From the NCBI GenBank assembly GCA_031290155.1, contig JAITOB010000020.1, forward strand, positions 1-51,682: a stretch of 51,682 bases of DNA, written 5' to 3'. Of this stretch, positions 26,174 through 36,120 are shown piece by piece. The position numbers were made by a program, and so were the translations under genes. Source of the stretch: Endomicrobium sp. (GTDB lineage Bacteria > Elusimicrobiota > Endomicrobiia > Endomicrobiales > Endomicrobiaceae). Numbering within the stretch: the first letter of the stretch is position 1; every line of letters starts with the position of its first letter. The notes below the pieces were generated by a model that did no database searches, had not been told where the DNA came from, and saw only the letters and a list, made by a program, of their open reading frames with translations.

Positions 26174-27306
26174 TATTTTTTTACCATTCTTGTAAATAAA
26201 TAAATTCCTGTTATTGTAAGAACAACATTAGGCGCCCATATTATACTTACCGGAGCATATTCTCTTTCGCTAAGCGTTACTGCAAGCATAAGAAACACAT
26301 AATACGCTAAAATGATACCTAGGCTTACTCCAAAACCTATAGCCCTTCCGCTTTTGCCAGTCATTATTCCTATAGGCAAGGCAATAATCACAAAAGAAAC
26401 CGGGGCAACAGCAAAAATCCATCTAAACCAAAACTCTTTTTCATATTCTATAAAAGGAATATTCTGCTTTTTATAGTTTTTTATAGTTTTCAGTATTTCC
26501 GGCGAAGACATTTCGCGTATAGTTAAAAAAGATTCTTTAGAGATATTTCCAAGCGGTATAAAAAAATAATAAGACCTGAAAGTCATATGAATTATATTGT
26601 TAATATTTGAAGGGGACGCTTTCTGCCAGTACCCATTGTAAAGAATAAGCTGTACCCCGTTTTGGTAAACTTGAACCGTTGCAGACGATGCCGCTATACG
26701 CCATGCTGCATCGTCATTCTGTAGTAAGATATCATTTTTATCACTTTTTTTATCGGTATTGTCACTTTCAAATTTATATATACCCACTCCTAAGAGAGTA
26801 TTATTTCCGCTGCTTACTTTATTTGCATATAAACGATATCCGCCAATTTCTGTTATTGTTTTTTCATTAAATTTAATAAGCGGTCTTTGGGCTAGGATTC
26901 TTTCATATAGATTTCTGAAATCAGAGTTCAGTGAAGGTGATAAAAAATGATTGAAAAATATAAGGGAAGAGGATATTATGCATATAAAAGCTATTATTGG
27001 CATTGACAGCGTTTTATAATTTACTCCAGAAAATTTTATCGCTGCGATTTCGTTGTCTTCCGAAAGTCTCCCGTAAGAAATTAACACCCCAAAAAGCACA
27101 GCCATGGGTATTGCTCGTGTTAAAATATTTGGCAGAAGAAAAACAAATAATTTTAACACGAGCAAAAAAGCTACCCCTTTTGAAAGAAAAAGATCCGCAA
27201 GAGCAAATACCCGGTCTAAAAGGAGAAGAACAGAAAATACGGATAATCCAAAAATAAAAGAACCAAAAAATTCTTTAATAATATATAAATGCAGTTTTTT
27301 TATCAT
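26173..27306 (-). CDS. lptF: LPS export permease LptF
   Basis: The partner permease of LptG. Its 377 residues start MIKKLHLYIIKEFFGSFIFG and have the same layout: helices, a periplasmic jellyroll domain and a C-terminal helix group. The coupling-helix region AIPMAVLFGVLISYGRLSEDNEIAA is conserved. The gene is first in lptF-lptG (one-base overlap). Its presence supports an outer membrane containing LPS-like glycolipid. LptB, LptC and the outer-membrane LptD/E are not in this window. Confidence 0.85.
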   Translation of the reverse strand: MIKKLHLYIIKEFFGSFIFGLSVFSVLLLLDRVFALADLFLSKGVAFLLVLKLFVFLLPNILTRAIPMAVLFGVLISYGRLSEDNEIAAIKFSGVNYKTLSMPIIAFICIISSSLIFFNHFLSPSLNSDFRNLYERILAQRPLIKFNEKTITEIGGYRLYANKVSSGNNTLLGVGIYKFESDNTDKKSDKNDILLQNDDAAWRIAASSATVQVYQNGVQLILYNGYWQKASPSNINNIIHMTFRSYYFFIPLGNISKESFLTIREMSSPEILKTIKNYKKQNIPFIEYEKEFWFRWIFAVAPVSFVIIALPIGIMTGKSGRAIGFGVSLGIILAYYVFLMLAVTLSEREYAPVSIIWAPNVVLTITGIYLFTRMVKK

Positions 27307-27544
27307 TTTAATTTTGAAGAATTACAACAGCAATCAACATACGCAAACAATAATTGTCAATCCCTTTAATTTATATAGCAAGAAAATTATATTTTTTTAG
27401 TTTTTGCAGCAATTTATTGTTTTGCGCAAAAAATCAACATAACAATAGACAAGTCTCTTTATATGCATTATACGTGTCTATTTGAAAATTATACTAAAAT
27501 TCATGGAAAAGTAAAAAGGAATATCATATAATTTGCAAGGTTAT

Positions 27545-30471
27545 ATGAAAATATTTAAAACTTTTATTTTATTCTTTATTTGCACTGTATGCGCGGCGGA
27601 AAATCAATCTTTTACAAAAAAAATATTCTATTTTCGAAGACGTAAAAAATAAATTTTACGAACGATTTGACGAGTGCCGTATGTTTAATAATATCAAAAG
27701 CACCCCTGACATACAGCGCAATAATGCAAAGCGAATGTTTATCCGATGAATTTGAAGACGGCTTTAAACTCGGAAATGATCCTTTAATAATTAAAGATAC
27801 TGATAATACTACTGCTATAACGACAGAATTAAATACTTTTTATAATTTGGGAAATTTAAAATTATACACGATAACGGCAGAGACAATTTTATTTTAGAAA
27901 TAAAAGATCTAAACAATGATACTCCTGCAAGTATTACAGACGGGGAAAATATACCCTTATATCCGCCGAAAGCAGGATAGACGCAAACATAACAGTTGAT
28001 TTTGAAAACGGGGTTTTCAATTTAGCACAACCTTTACATAACTCTTTGTATTTATGATCATAAATACAATTTTATAACAGAATATCAATGTACAATTAAA
28101 ATACTTGCGCTGCGACCCGGTATTGTTCCTCATTCTGAAAGAGTAGTTATGGACGGAATAACTTTGGAACACAAAAAGATTATACTTTAGACTATAATAC
28201 GGGCATTTTGACCATAGATGACGGAAATATTATAAAAGAAATTCAGTATTAGAGATATCTTACGATTACTCAATTATGTTTGGTTCGGAAGCCAAATCAA
28301 CGCTTATCGGCGCAAGCAGCAGACTTAATTTTAACGGATAATATTTCTTTGGGGGCAAATATACTTTATAACTTTATGTCAAAAGAAATCATTCTTCCAA
28401 ATATCAGAAATGTTCCGACAAGCCTCACAATCGGAACAGCCGATATAAAAGTAAAAGATTTAGACATTAATTCTTTAAATATGAAAATCAACTATGAAGC
28501 CGAATATGCTTTAAGCAGTCAAAACCAATACTTCGGACAAATCTTCAATTGATTCAATGGATAGTTCCGTCTATGAAGATTGGCAAATATGCTGGATGAA
28601 AATTGGTTCCAAAGTTCTGACGGGGAATATCATGACAGACCATATAGAATGCTCAGCGATTTATCATGGAAAAGTTACGAAATATATTTAAGAGAAATTG
28701 ATCCTTCTTTAGAACTTATTACAGAACAAAAACAGCTTGCTTTAGAATTAAATTATGACGTCAGAAATCGCACGCAGGTTGCTTTTGCTCAAAAACTATC
28801 TTCTACAGGATGCGATTTTTCAAAAAAACTTTACATTGATATTTGGCTCAATGAAAATAATTCGTCAATTCCTGAATTTATAATTGATTACGCCTCTCAG
28901 ATAAATGAAGATTCCGACGGATGCGGACTTCTGGACACTGAAGATAGAGACGGTACCGGCATTTTAAGTCCTTGGAAAGATATTGGACATCCATTTCATA
29001 ATATTGACAATACAGTATTGTATAATAGGAGCACATAACGGCAAACTTGATACTGAAGATCTAAATGGCAACGGAATATTAGATAAGACAGAAGAACTTG
29101 CCGGCAGTTATTTTGTTTCAAGCGGGACAGTTATAAAAGAAAATGTAAACGGCTGGAAACAGATAAGAATACAGTTAAATATTCCCGATGCCAATAAGGT
29201 AAATTGGAAAAATATAAGAATTTTGCGTTTCAGAGTACGGCAAAAATCAAACGAACAAGGAAAAATAATTATAGGTAAATTGCTGTAGTTGGAAATAAAT
29301 GGGAGCGGACCGGACTGAATTTAGACGACTTTGCTGTTTCGGCAATAGGCAGATATGATCCGGAATACAAATCTCTCATAAATAATAGGTATTATTTAGA
29401 TCTATACGGCATTAACTGTTCAGCGAAAAAAGATGAACAGGCGTTAAAAATCGCATATAAAGCTACGGGAAACGCTGAAACTTTTTTGGCAAAATCAGTT
29501 TATACGGGAGATCCTATAGATATTTCAAAATATAAAAGCATAAGATTTATGATTTACGCCCCGTCTAAATCTGGTTATGCTGCTTTAGGAGATGTAATAA
29601 TATTTCGCGCTGGAGAGGGAATGATAATAATTATTCGAATATAGAGTTGCCATAACAACCGATTCAGCCTGGCAAGACTGGAAACTCATCACATAAACCA
29701 AAACGGTTTCGGGCAAACTGCATCATGGTTCGCATATGACCCTCTGCGACTATAACCGTTAAAAACAATCCGTCTCTTGATAAAATATCGCAGTTTGTCG
29801 TAGGCATTAAACCTGCTGAAAGCGGAGTAAATCATCGGGTTTGGTTCAAAGAAATACATATTACCGGAAGTAAAATTTTCAACGACGGCGCATAGAAAAC
29901 CATTACCAACATACAGTGGAACGGTACAGAACTGATAGGAGCCTTATCAGTAGGAATATCAAGAAAGTCTATTGATAGAAATTTTCAAACATCAATGCGG
30001 GGGGGGGTATACAACAGAGATTATTTAGAAGACAATGCATATCTTAATTTCAACGGGTTAAAGTTTAAAGACATAAATATTTTTCCTGTTAGAATAGGTA
30101 TTTCAAGAATTGAAACTATAATTCCCAAAGCTGATGAAAATAAATCAAATTTAATTTCTTTAATTGATGACGGACAGGTCTTAAAATATACTAGATATAT
30201 TGAAACAAATTTAAATTTCTGCGCAGATTTTCCACAGCTTTATACGATATACTCCAGATGTATTACAGACAGATCTAAAATTAAACGTCTTGAAGATAAA
30301 GAAGTTTTTTCAAGAAGAATAGGTTATAATAATCCGTTGGAATTTACGCTATTGCCAACTAATATTACAGTAGATGCAAGAACAGAAAATTCATACTATA
30401 AAGTTTATCCTGCCATTCCTATTGCGCATTCAGATTCATTCTTGGGTTTAGACAGTATAAAAAAATATTGA
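27545..30471 (+). pseudogene. SprA-like large surface protein, decayed and truncated
   Basis: A signal peptide (MKIFKTFILFFICTVCAAEN) begins a long sequence read in many shifting frames. Recognisable pieces include DYTLDYNTGILTIDDGNIIK, LEISYDYSIMFGSEAKSTLI, SLGANILYNF, a Ca-binding-like LDTEDLNGNGILDKTEE, VNWKNIRILRFRVRQ and IIGKIAVVGNKW, with VYNRDYLEDNAYLNFNGLKF near the end. The order and wording resemble SprA/SOV, the outer-membrane channel of type IX secretion. This is a similarity recalled from memory, not a search. About 980 codons survive, far fewer than SprA (over 2000). The sequence then stops and a comF tail begins. A G9 tract lies at 29999-30007. Confidence 0.55.
29999..30007 (+). 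repeat. G9 homopolymer in SprA-like pseudogene
   Basis: Nine consecutive G in an AT-rich locus, coding RGGV with the frame kept on both sides. Such tracts mediate phase variation in surface genes of other bacteria. Confidence 0.7.
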
Positions 30472-30504
30472 TATTATCCAATATCATACTTTAGAAAATC
30501 AAAT

Positions 30505-30716
30505 ATGTTTGCGTTAAAACCGCAGTTTAAATTGTCAAAGAATGAAAGACTAGAAAATATCAAAGGATCATTTTTATAAAAAACAGCAGTATCATATATA
30601 ATAAATATACTTTTAGTAGATGACATAGCCACCACATCTGCAACGGTATCAGCTTGTTCCTCGACACCAAAAAAGCAGCCGTCAAAATGTATGTACTGAC
30701 GCTTGCAAGAGATTAA
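30505..30716 (+). pseudogene. comF: ComF-family phosphoribosyltransferase, C-terminal remnant
   Basis: Three shifting frames give the C-terminal half of a ComF protein. KPQFKLSKNERLENIKGSF is followed by NILLVDDIATTSATVSACS, with the PRPP-binding acidic pair as in LLVDD-x-x-TTGAT. AAVKMYVLTLARD then ends at a TAA. The N-terminal half is gone. ComF is needed for DNA uptake by competent bacteria. The fragment directly abuts the truncated SprA-like gene, suggesting a deletion joined them. Confidence 0.75.
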
Positions 30717-30975
30717 ATAGAACGCAAATATATTGTATATTATTTTTAAATGCCAGTAAATAAGGTATTTTGAAGATAAATTTAAAAAATTAAGGCTGTT
30801 ATTTAATACCGACTAGTTTTAGTTATTATTCTTTATTTTACAACAAATAGAAAACATTATGCCAGTATTACGATCAAATGACAGCTTGTATCGTTTTAAA
30901 TTCTAAAAATTTATACTGAGATAAGATAACGAATAATAAAACAACTATAAAACGATTATTGATGATTATACAAGT
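30717..30975. other. Non-coding spacer in the graveyard
   Basis: AT-rich, with stops in all frames and no recognisable remnant. Confidence 0.4.
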
Positions 30976-31493
30976 TTGGCGCTATATATCAGTCTTACGG
31001 CAAGAAAAGCTTTTTCTATTTTTAGAAAAAAAATAATTGAACACCGTGTTAATAAAAAGTTATTTTTAGAAATTAAATTTCTGCTTTTTATTTCTCTGGC
31101 GTATGCATCAGAGCAAATGGTTGAAATTTCTATAGAAATTACAGATGCAAATGAAAACAAATCTAAAGAACTCCGGTATCGAATGGCCTGCTAAGATTTC
31201 AATGCTAGAAGAAATATACCTTCTTATTATTGAAACGGGATCTTGGGCAAGAATGACAAAGTTTTCAACAGATATTAAAGCGTTAGAAGCAAACGAACCG
31301 CAAAAGCTTTATCAAACCCAAACTGGTTACAAAATCAGGCATAAATGCAAGATTTATGGTAGGAGGCGAGTTCTTTATTGTGGCGGCGGCAGTCGGAGCA
31401 TCCTCTGTAAATTGGAAAGAATACGGAATAATATTGATATTGTTCTCATCAAGACTTGATTACAGCGTTCCCGCAGTAGCCGCTATCCTGTAA
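30976..31493 (+). pseudogene. Pilus/type II-type secretin (CpaC/RcpA-like), decayed
   Basis: Shifting frames reveal a hydrophobic leader (KFLLFISLAYAS), then EQMVEISIEITDANENKSKE and GIEWPAKISMLEE. Next come MTKFSTDIKALEANE, LVTKSGINARFMVGGEFF and VNWKEYGIILILFSSRLDYS. The blocks L-x-x-P-K-L-V-T-x-S-G-x-x-A-x-F-x-V-G-G-E and the W/K-E-Y-G core are diagnostic of secretins, ring proteins of the outer membrane. At least three frameshifts are present. The TadE-like gene just downstream suggests a Tad/Flp pilus locus. Confidence 0.8.
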
Positions 31494-31504
31494 TAGCAAA
31501 AAAA

Positions 31505-31675
31505 GACAAACCTTAACGGAGTTTTGCTTGTATTTATTGTTTTACTTACAGCGACTTCCGGCGTTTTTGTTATTTATAAAAATTCTGGAAATCAAAGTAT
31601 GAAAGAATTTCTGCAACATCAGGTATAACGGCAAGCGCTTTAAAAATGTCAGGATATGCGAGTTACGTTAAATGA
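31505..31675 (+). pseudogene. Small single-helix membrane protein, frameshifted
   Basis: Read in two frames, the sequence gives KDKP, a membrane helix LLVFIVLLTATSGVFVIYK, then NQSMKEF and, after one frameshift, SGITASALKMSGYASYVK ending in a TGA. Its stop overlaps the start of the TadE-like gene by 4 bp (ATGA), so the two were in one operon. I do not recognise the family. Short helix-containing proteins are common in pilus loci. Confidence 0.5.
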
Positions 31676-32366
31676 GCGGCGCAAGAAATCATAAAGGACA
31701 ATCTCTTATTGAATCAATGTTTGTGGTTATATTTACAACCGTTATAATGTTCTCATTTATACAGATTTGTATAATGGTTGTTGACGATATGATTGCAAAC
31801 GAAGCGGCATTTGTCACAATGCGTCCTGCAGTTGTTACTAAATTTAAACTGCGTTCTAAAGAAGTGGAGTTAAGAGTGAAAAATTATATTTCTTTTTTTC
31901 CCAGTCGCTTTTTTGGAACAAGCGGCTTCAACCCTTCTCATTTTGTCCTCTCTGATAAGAAAACAGTTGAGAAATATTTTAAGAAATCGGACTTTAATAA
32001 AGAGAGCGATTCTGAAACAATAGTTACAGATGATAATTCAGTAAATCCTGCAAATAAATATGCAAGTATTTGGAAAGGGAAGAAAACTATAAAAGATTAC
32101 CCTGGGGAAAATATAGCGTTGTCTTTGGCGACATATAAAGCCAGAGTTTTAATTTCGTAGGCAGAACAAATTATCTTATGGGAACTGTTCTTTCGCTCGG
32201 CATGAACCCAAGAGCAACACAGTTGGCTTCATACTCTACGGATTTTGTCGGCGGACTACCAGCAACAATGAATATTTCATATAGAAAACCCTTTTCAGAT
32301 TTAAAACACGACACAATAGCAAATAAGCAAAAATACAGCCGTGCAGAAAATAAAACAAATTGTTGA
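31672..32366 (+). pseudogene. TadE-like pilus assembly/pseudopilin protein, frameshifted
   Basis: The N-terminus GARNHKGQSLIESMFVVIFT followed by a hydrophobic stretch is the TadE/prepilin-like pattern (short positive leader, G-Q-S-x-x-E, one helix). The first 162 codons are open (to 32160). Around 32130-32160 the frame shifts and continues as FVGRTNYLMGTVLSLGMNPR and MNISYRKPFSDLKHD, ending at a TGA near 32366. TadE-family proteins are minor pseudopilins of the Tad pilus. The frameshift suggests loss. If it were only a sequencing error, this would be the best-preserved gene of the cluster. Confidence 0.65.
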
Positions 32367-33053
32367 TATTTTACAGAAACTTCAGGATATTGCAATAAAA
32401 GGATATTATGCGTATCATTACGGCGCTCTTACAGATAACGCTAATAAAAATTACAACATCTTTTTACTGCTCGTAAAACCTGAACACAACTTAGGATTAA
32501 AACGAAATTCAAAAGGAATACAATATTATTCTACGCTTAACGATATATGTGTTTACATAAGTTATGCTCAACACTTTCATTTTTTGACGAGATATAAATA
32601 CAAAAAAGCGACTATTCATGGTTTGTAGAGGGAGAAAAAATTTAATGAACAAAAAAATCAAAGTTGTTCTACGGCAGAAAACAAATAACAAAAACCCCTG
32701 TTTACAAAATTAATGAATATGAAATACCCGCAAATTATAGTTTACTCTGCGGCGGACGTATGTAATCGACTCAATGTTCTCTAAAAAGAAGATACCTTTA
32801 CTGGAGCAACAGGACTTAATCGCGTCTTTAGTTGAAGATGCATCTTTAGCGCAATAATTATGGAAAAACTATTGTCCATGCTTTGTCATTTGGACCGTCA
32901 GCCGCAGCTTTTGCTGTTCTGGCAGAAACGTTATGATTGCCACCAAATTTAGAAAGCAAAAGAGTAACAGCGAAGCTTCTAAACTGTAAAACCCTATTGA
33001 CGCAAAAAAACGGCGGATGGGCCGCGGATTTAGTTCCTTACAGAAATGATTAA
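32367..33053 (+). pseudogene. Further decayed secretory/pilus-locus protein
   Basis: Broken frames on the plus strand include ILQKLQDIAIKGYYAYHYG and YKINEYEIPANYSLLCGGRM. Later pieces are NYGKTIVHALSFGPSAAAFA and, at the end, NGGWAADLVPYRND with a TAA. The final block resembles tails of TadE/TadG-type proteins in my reading, but the similarity is weak. At least three frameshifts are present. No function assigned. Confidence 0.45.
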
Positions 33054-33174
33054 ATAAAATTCCCTGAAAACTTTTGTAAAAAAGACAAAAAATACTAAAA
33101 TAATCTATTATTGACGGATGGATAACACAAATAAAAGTCGGCTCTCAACTGCTTGTGCCATATGTAAAAACGCA

Positions 33175-34407
33175 TCAGTTTTCTTTTGAAAGCCCAAAGC
33201 CTTTATGCAGCGCTTCAACAGCTTTTAATACGTCATACTCGTCTATAATACATGATATTTTAATTTCGCTTGTGGAAATTACTTCAATATTTACGCCCTT
33301 CCTGTGAAGTATTTCAAACATTTGCGCTGCTACGCCCGGGTTGCTTTTCATACCTATACCTATAACAGAAATTTTTGCAATGTGATCGTCGCAAACAACG
33401 CTTGCAGCTTTAAGTTCGGATGATATTCTATCGATTTCCAGTCTCGTTCTTTTCATATCTTGTCTGCTTGCAGTAAATGAGATATCAATTTTTTTATTTA
33501 CGACTGCAGACTGAATAATCACGTCTATATTGATGCCAATTTTCGCAACTCTGCCAAAAATTTTTGCAGCGAGTCCAGGAATATCAGGCAAATCTATTAT
33601 TGTAAATTTTACATTATCTTTATCAAAAGTTATGCCTGAAATCAACGGTGTTTCCATCTTATCTCTCCTAATTTTTTCTTCACTTGTAATTATTGTCCCC
33701 TGGTTTTCATTAAAAGTACTTCTAGAATGTATTTCAACTCCAAATTTTTTTGCTATTTCAACGCTTCTTGACTGCAAAACTTGAGCGCCGGATCCTGCCA
33801 TTTCTAGCATTTCATCGTAGCATATATAAGAAATCTTTCTTGCATCTTTCACAACTCTCGGATCAGTTGTATATATGCCGTCTACATCAGAATATATTTC
33901 GCACGAATCAGCTTTTAACGTAGCGGCTAAAGCCACAGCGGTTAAATCTGATCCTCCCCTGCCTAATGTGGTTATATCTCCTTTAGGGTTTAAAGCTTGA
34001 AAGCCAGCGACTACAACAATATTATTTTTTGAAATTTGTTTTTTTATTTTTTGCGGATTAATCTTCTTGATTCTCGCACGCGTATGAACTGCATCTGCAA
34101 AAATACCCGCTTGAGGTCCCGTCATAGAAATTACTTTCTCGCCCATAGCGTCTATTGCCATTGAAAGAAGCGCTATTGAAATCATTTCGCCGGTTGCAAG
34201 CAGCATATCCATTTCTCTTGCCGGAGGGTTTGACGTAATTTTGTCAGCCATTGTAAGTAAATCATCAGTTGTATCGCCTGGTGCTGAAACTACTACAACA
34301 ACTTTGTTGCCGTCTTTTTTTTTTGCAATTATTCTTTTGGCAACAATCTTTATTTTATCAGTATCCGCCACAGAAGAACCTCCAAACTTCATTACAACTA
34401 AAGCCAT
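33175..34407 (-). CDS. lysC: Aspartate kinase
   Basis: LysC phosphorylates aspartate, the first step to lysine, threonine and methionine. The kinase domain starts VVMKFGGSSVADTDKI and contains TLGRGGSDLTAVALAA and the substrate block YSDVDGIYTTDPRVV. Two ACT domains follow (about residues 265-410, with DIPGLAAKIFGRVAKIGIN and NPGVAAQMFEILHRKGVN), the usual feedback-control module. At 410 residues it is a monofunctional enzyme. A ggaggg ribosome binding site precedes the ATG. It is last in nifU-like-thrB-lysC, so threonine and the aspartate family are made together. Confidence 0.96.
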   Translation of the reverse strand: MALVVMKFGGSSVADTDKIKIVAKRIIAKKKDGNKVVVVVSAPGDTTDDLLTMADKITSNPPAREMDMLLATGEMISIALLSMAIDAMGEKVISMTGPQAGIFADAVHTRARIKKINPQKIKKQISKNNIVVVAGFQALNPKGDITTLGRGGSDLTAVALAATLKADSCEIYSDVDGIYTTDPRVVKDARKISYICYDEMLEMAGSGAQVLQSRSVEIAKKFGVEIHSRSTFNENQGTIITSEEKIRRDKMETPLISGITFDKDNVKFTIIDLPDIPGLAAKIFGRVAKIGINIDVIIQSAVVNKKIDISFTASRQDMKRTRLEIDRISSELKAASVVCDDHIAKISVIGIGMKSNPGVAAQMFEILHRKGVNIEVISTSEIKISCIIDEYDVLKAVEALHKGFGLSKEN

Positions 34408-34445
34408 TTCTATTCCCTCCTAAAATACTGTATATATAGATTTTG

Positions 34446-35363
34446 TTATATCGATAAAACGCCTTTCGCATCAAAATCTAATATATACGATTTTACGGAA
34501 ATATTATTTTTCTCCCATCTTTTTATCATAGTTTTTTGAATATTTTGAGCATCTTTTTTATTACAAAAAGCGGCTATGGTAGGACCGGACCCAGAAAGAA
34601 ATGAACCGTATGCTCCGGCAGATACCGCTGTTTCTAAAATTTCGTTCATAGAAGCGATAATTTTCCCTCTATAAGGCTGATGTATTTTATCCTGCATGCC
34701 TTGTTTAAGAAGTGAATAGTCCTTGTTGCAAAAAGCAGCCGTAAGCAACGCAGCCCTTGAGATGTTGAAAACCACATCTTTTAAATTTACTTTTTTAGGT
34801 ACAATTTGTCTTGCGTGCTTCGTTCTTAATTCAAAAGACGGAACACACAAAACAACTTTTAATTTTGGAACAGGCAGACTCACAGCAGTTTCATATCTGT
34901 CATCGTTATCCTTAACACATATACACAAACCGCCAAAAACTGCCGCAACGACATTGTCTGGATGTCCTTCAATTTTAACAGCAAGTTCGGCAATTTGAAA
35001 TTTGTTTAATTTATCTCCGCACAAAACATTTGCAAGCGTAATTCCTCCGACTATAGCAGAAGCACTCGAACCAAGTCCGCCGCTCAAAGGAATACTAGTA
35101 TTAATTTTTATATTTAAATTATTTAAATTATACCTGTTTTCTCCCAAAACTTTAAAAGTTGCCTGCATTGATTTCCAAACAAGATTTTTACTGCCTTTAG
35201 GCAAAGTATTTTCACCTTCACCCTGCAGTATAAACTTTGTTGTCTTGGAATTTGGAACATATTCTGTTTCAAATTGATTGTAAAGAGACAAAGCTGCTCC
35301 AAAAACATCAAATCCCGGTCCTAAATTTACTGTTGTAGAAGGCACACGTATTTTTATTTTCAT
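34446..35363 (-). CDS. thrB: Homoserine kinase
   Basis: A GHMP-family kinase that phosphorylates homoserine for threonine synthesis. VPSTTVNLGPGFDVFG starts the protein, the ATP loop is PLSGGLGSSASAIVGG (about residues 90-105), and motif 3 is GAYGSFLSGSGPTIAAF. Its 305 residues are normal. It lies 38 bp upstream of lysC and 12 bp downstream of the nifU-like gene, all on the minus strand. Confidence 0.95.
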   Translation of the reverse strand: MKIKIRVPSTTVNLGPGFDVFGAALSLYNQFETEYVPNSKTTKFILQGEGENTLPKGSKNLVWKSMQATFKVLGENRYNLNNLNIKINTSIPLSGGLGSSASAIVGGITLANVLCGDKLNKFQIAELAVKIEGHPDNVVAAVFGGLCICVKDNDDRYETAVSLPVPKLKVVLCVPSFELRTKHARQIVPKKVNLKDVVFNISRAALLTAAFCNKDYSLLKQGMQDKIHQPYRGKIIASMNEILETAVSAGAYGSFLSGSGPTIAAFCNKKDAQNIQKTMIKRWEKNNISVKSYILDFDAKGVLSI

Positions 35364-35375
35364 TTTTTACCTTTT

Positions 35376-35603
35376 TTATACTGATTTAACTTCTTTTATC
35401 TCAGGCACAGCTTGTTTAATCGCATCTGTAATGCTATATTGCAAAGTCATAGCCGCCATAGGACAACCATTACAAGATCTCGTAAGTTTTACCTTTACAA
35501 TTCCATCTTCGCTTACATCTACTACTTCAACATTTCCGCCGTCTGCTTGTAAATGCGGTCTCGCGGATTCTAAAGCTTTTTCAACTTTTTCTTTTAAGCT
35601 CAT
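35376..35603 (-). CDS. NifU-like C-terminal domain Fe-S scaffold protein
   Basis: A 75-residue protein made only of the NifU C-terminal (Nfu) domain, which assembles and delivers Fe-S clusters. HLQADGGNVEVVDV and the CxxC motif in LTRSCNGCPMAAMTL are intact. An in-frame upstream extension exists, but I start at ATG 35603 because aagggag lies at correct spacing. It heads the thrB-lysC operon. Fe-S clients in this window include IlvD, ThiH, QueE and RlmD. Confidence 0.92.
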   Translation of the reverse strand: MSLKEKVEKALESARPHLQADGGNVEVVDVSEDGIVKVKLTRSCNGCPMAAMTLQYSITDAIKQAVPEIKEVKSV

Positions 35604-35894
35604 TTTATCTCCCTTTATAAATATAAAAAAATTAAATATCCAAAAAATCCATTTTATAAAGCGCTGAATCATACCTATTTTATAACTTTTATTATTATAA
35701 CATAATAATGAATATACATGATATTATTGTTAAATTTCGGGCAAAGATTTTTACGAAAGTTTATTTTTTAAAATTTTACCTTAATTTTTATTTCGGCGGC
35801 ATTTTATCCGTACATAATTTAGTCTGATTTGACTTAAAGCATTGTCGTTATTGTAGGGAATTCCATTATTTGATACAATCTTCTAGGCGTAAAG

Positions 35895-35986
35895 GGAGGG
35901 GTCGCATAGTTGGTCTAGTGCGCTGGTTTGCTAAACCGGTGTACGGATGAAAGTCCGTACCGAGAGTTCGAATCTCTCCCCCTCCG
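35895..35986 (+). tRNA. tRNA-Ser (anticodon GCU)
   Basis: The acceptor stem ggagggg pairs with cccctcc, and the discriminator base is G. The anticodon stem-loop ctggtttgctaaaccgg gives anticodon GCT (GCU in RNA), reading AGC/AGU serine codons. A long variable arm (stem gtacggat with gtccgtac) is typical of class II tRNA-Ser. The T arm has gagag-ttcgaat-ctctc. CCA is not encoded. Confidence 0.95.
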
Positions 35987-36120
35987 TTTATAAATTTCCG
36001 TGTTATTACTTATTAATATTTATGCATGATTTGTACGTTACAATAGTTATGATTGAAAATGTTATCATAACTTATTAAATAAGGATGAGATAAATGCAGA
36101 AGTGTGATTAGGTTTTATAA

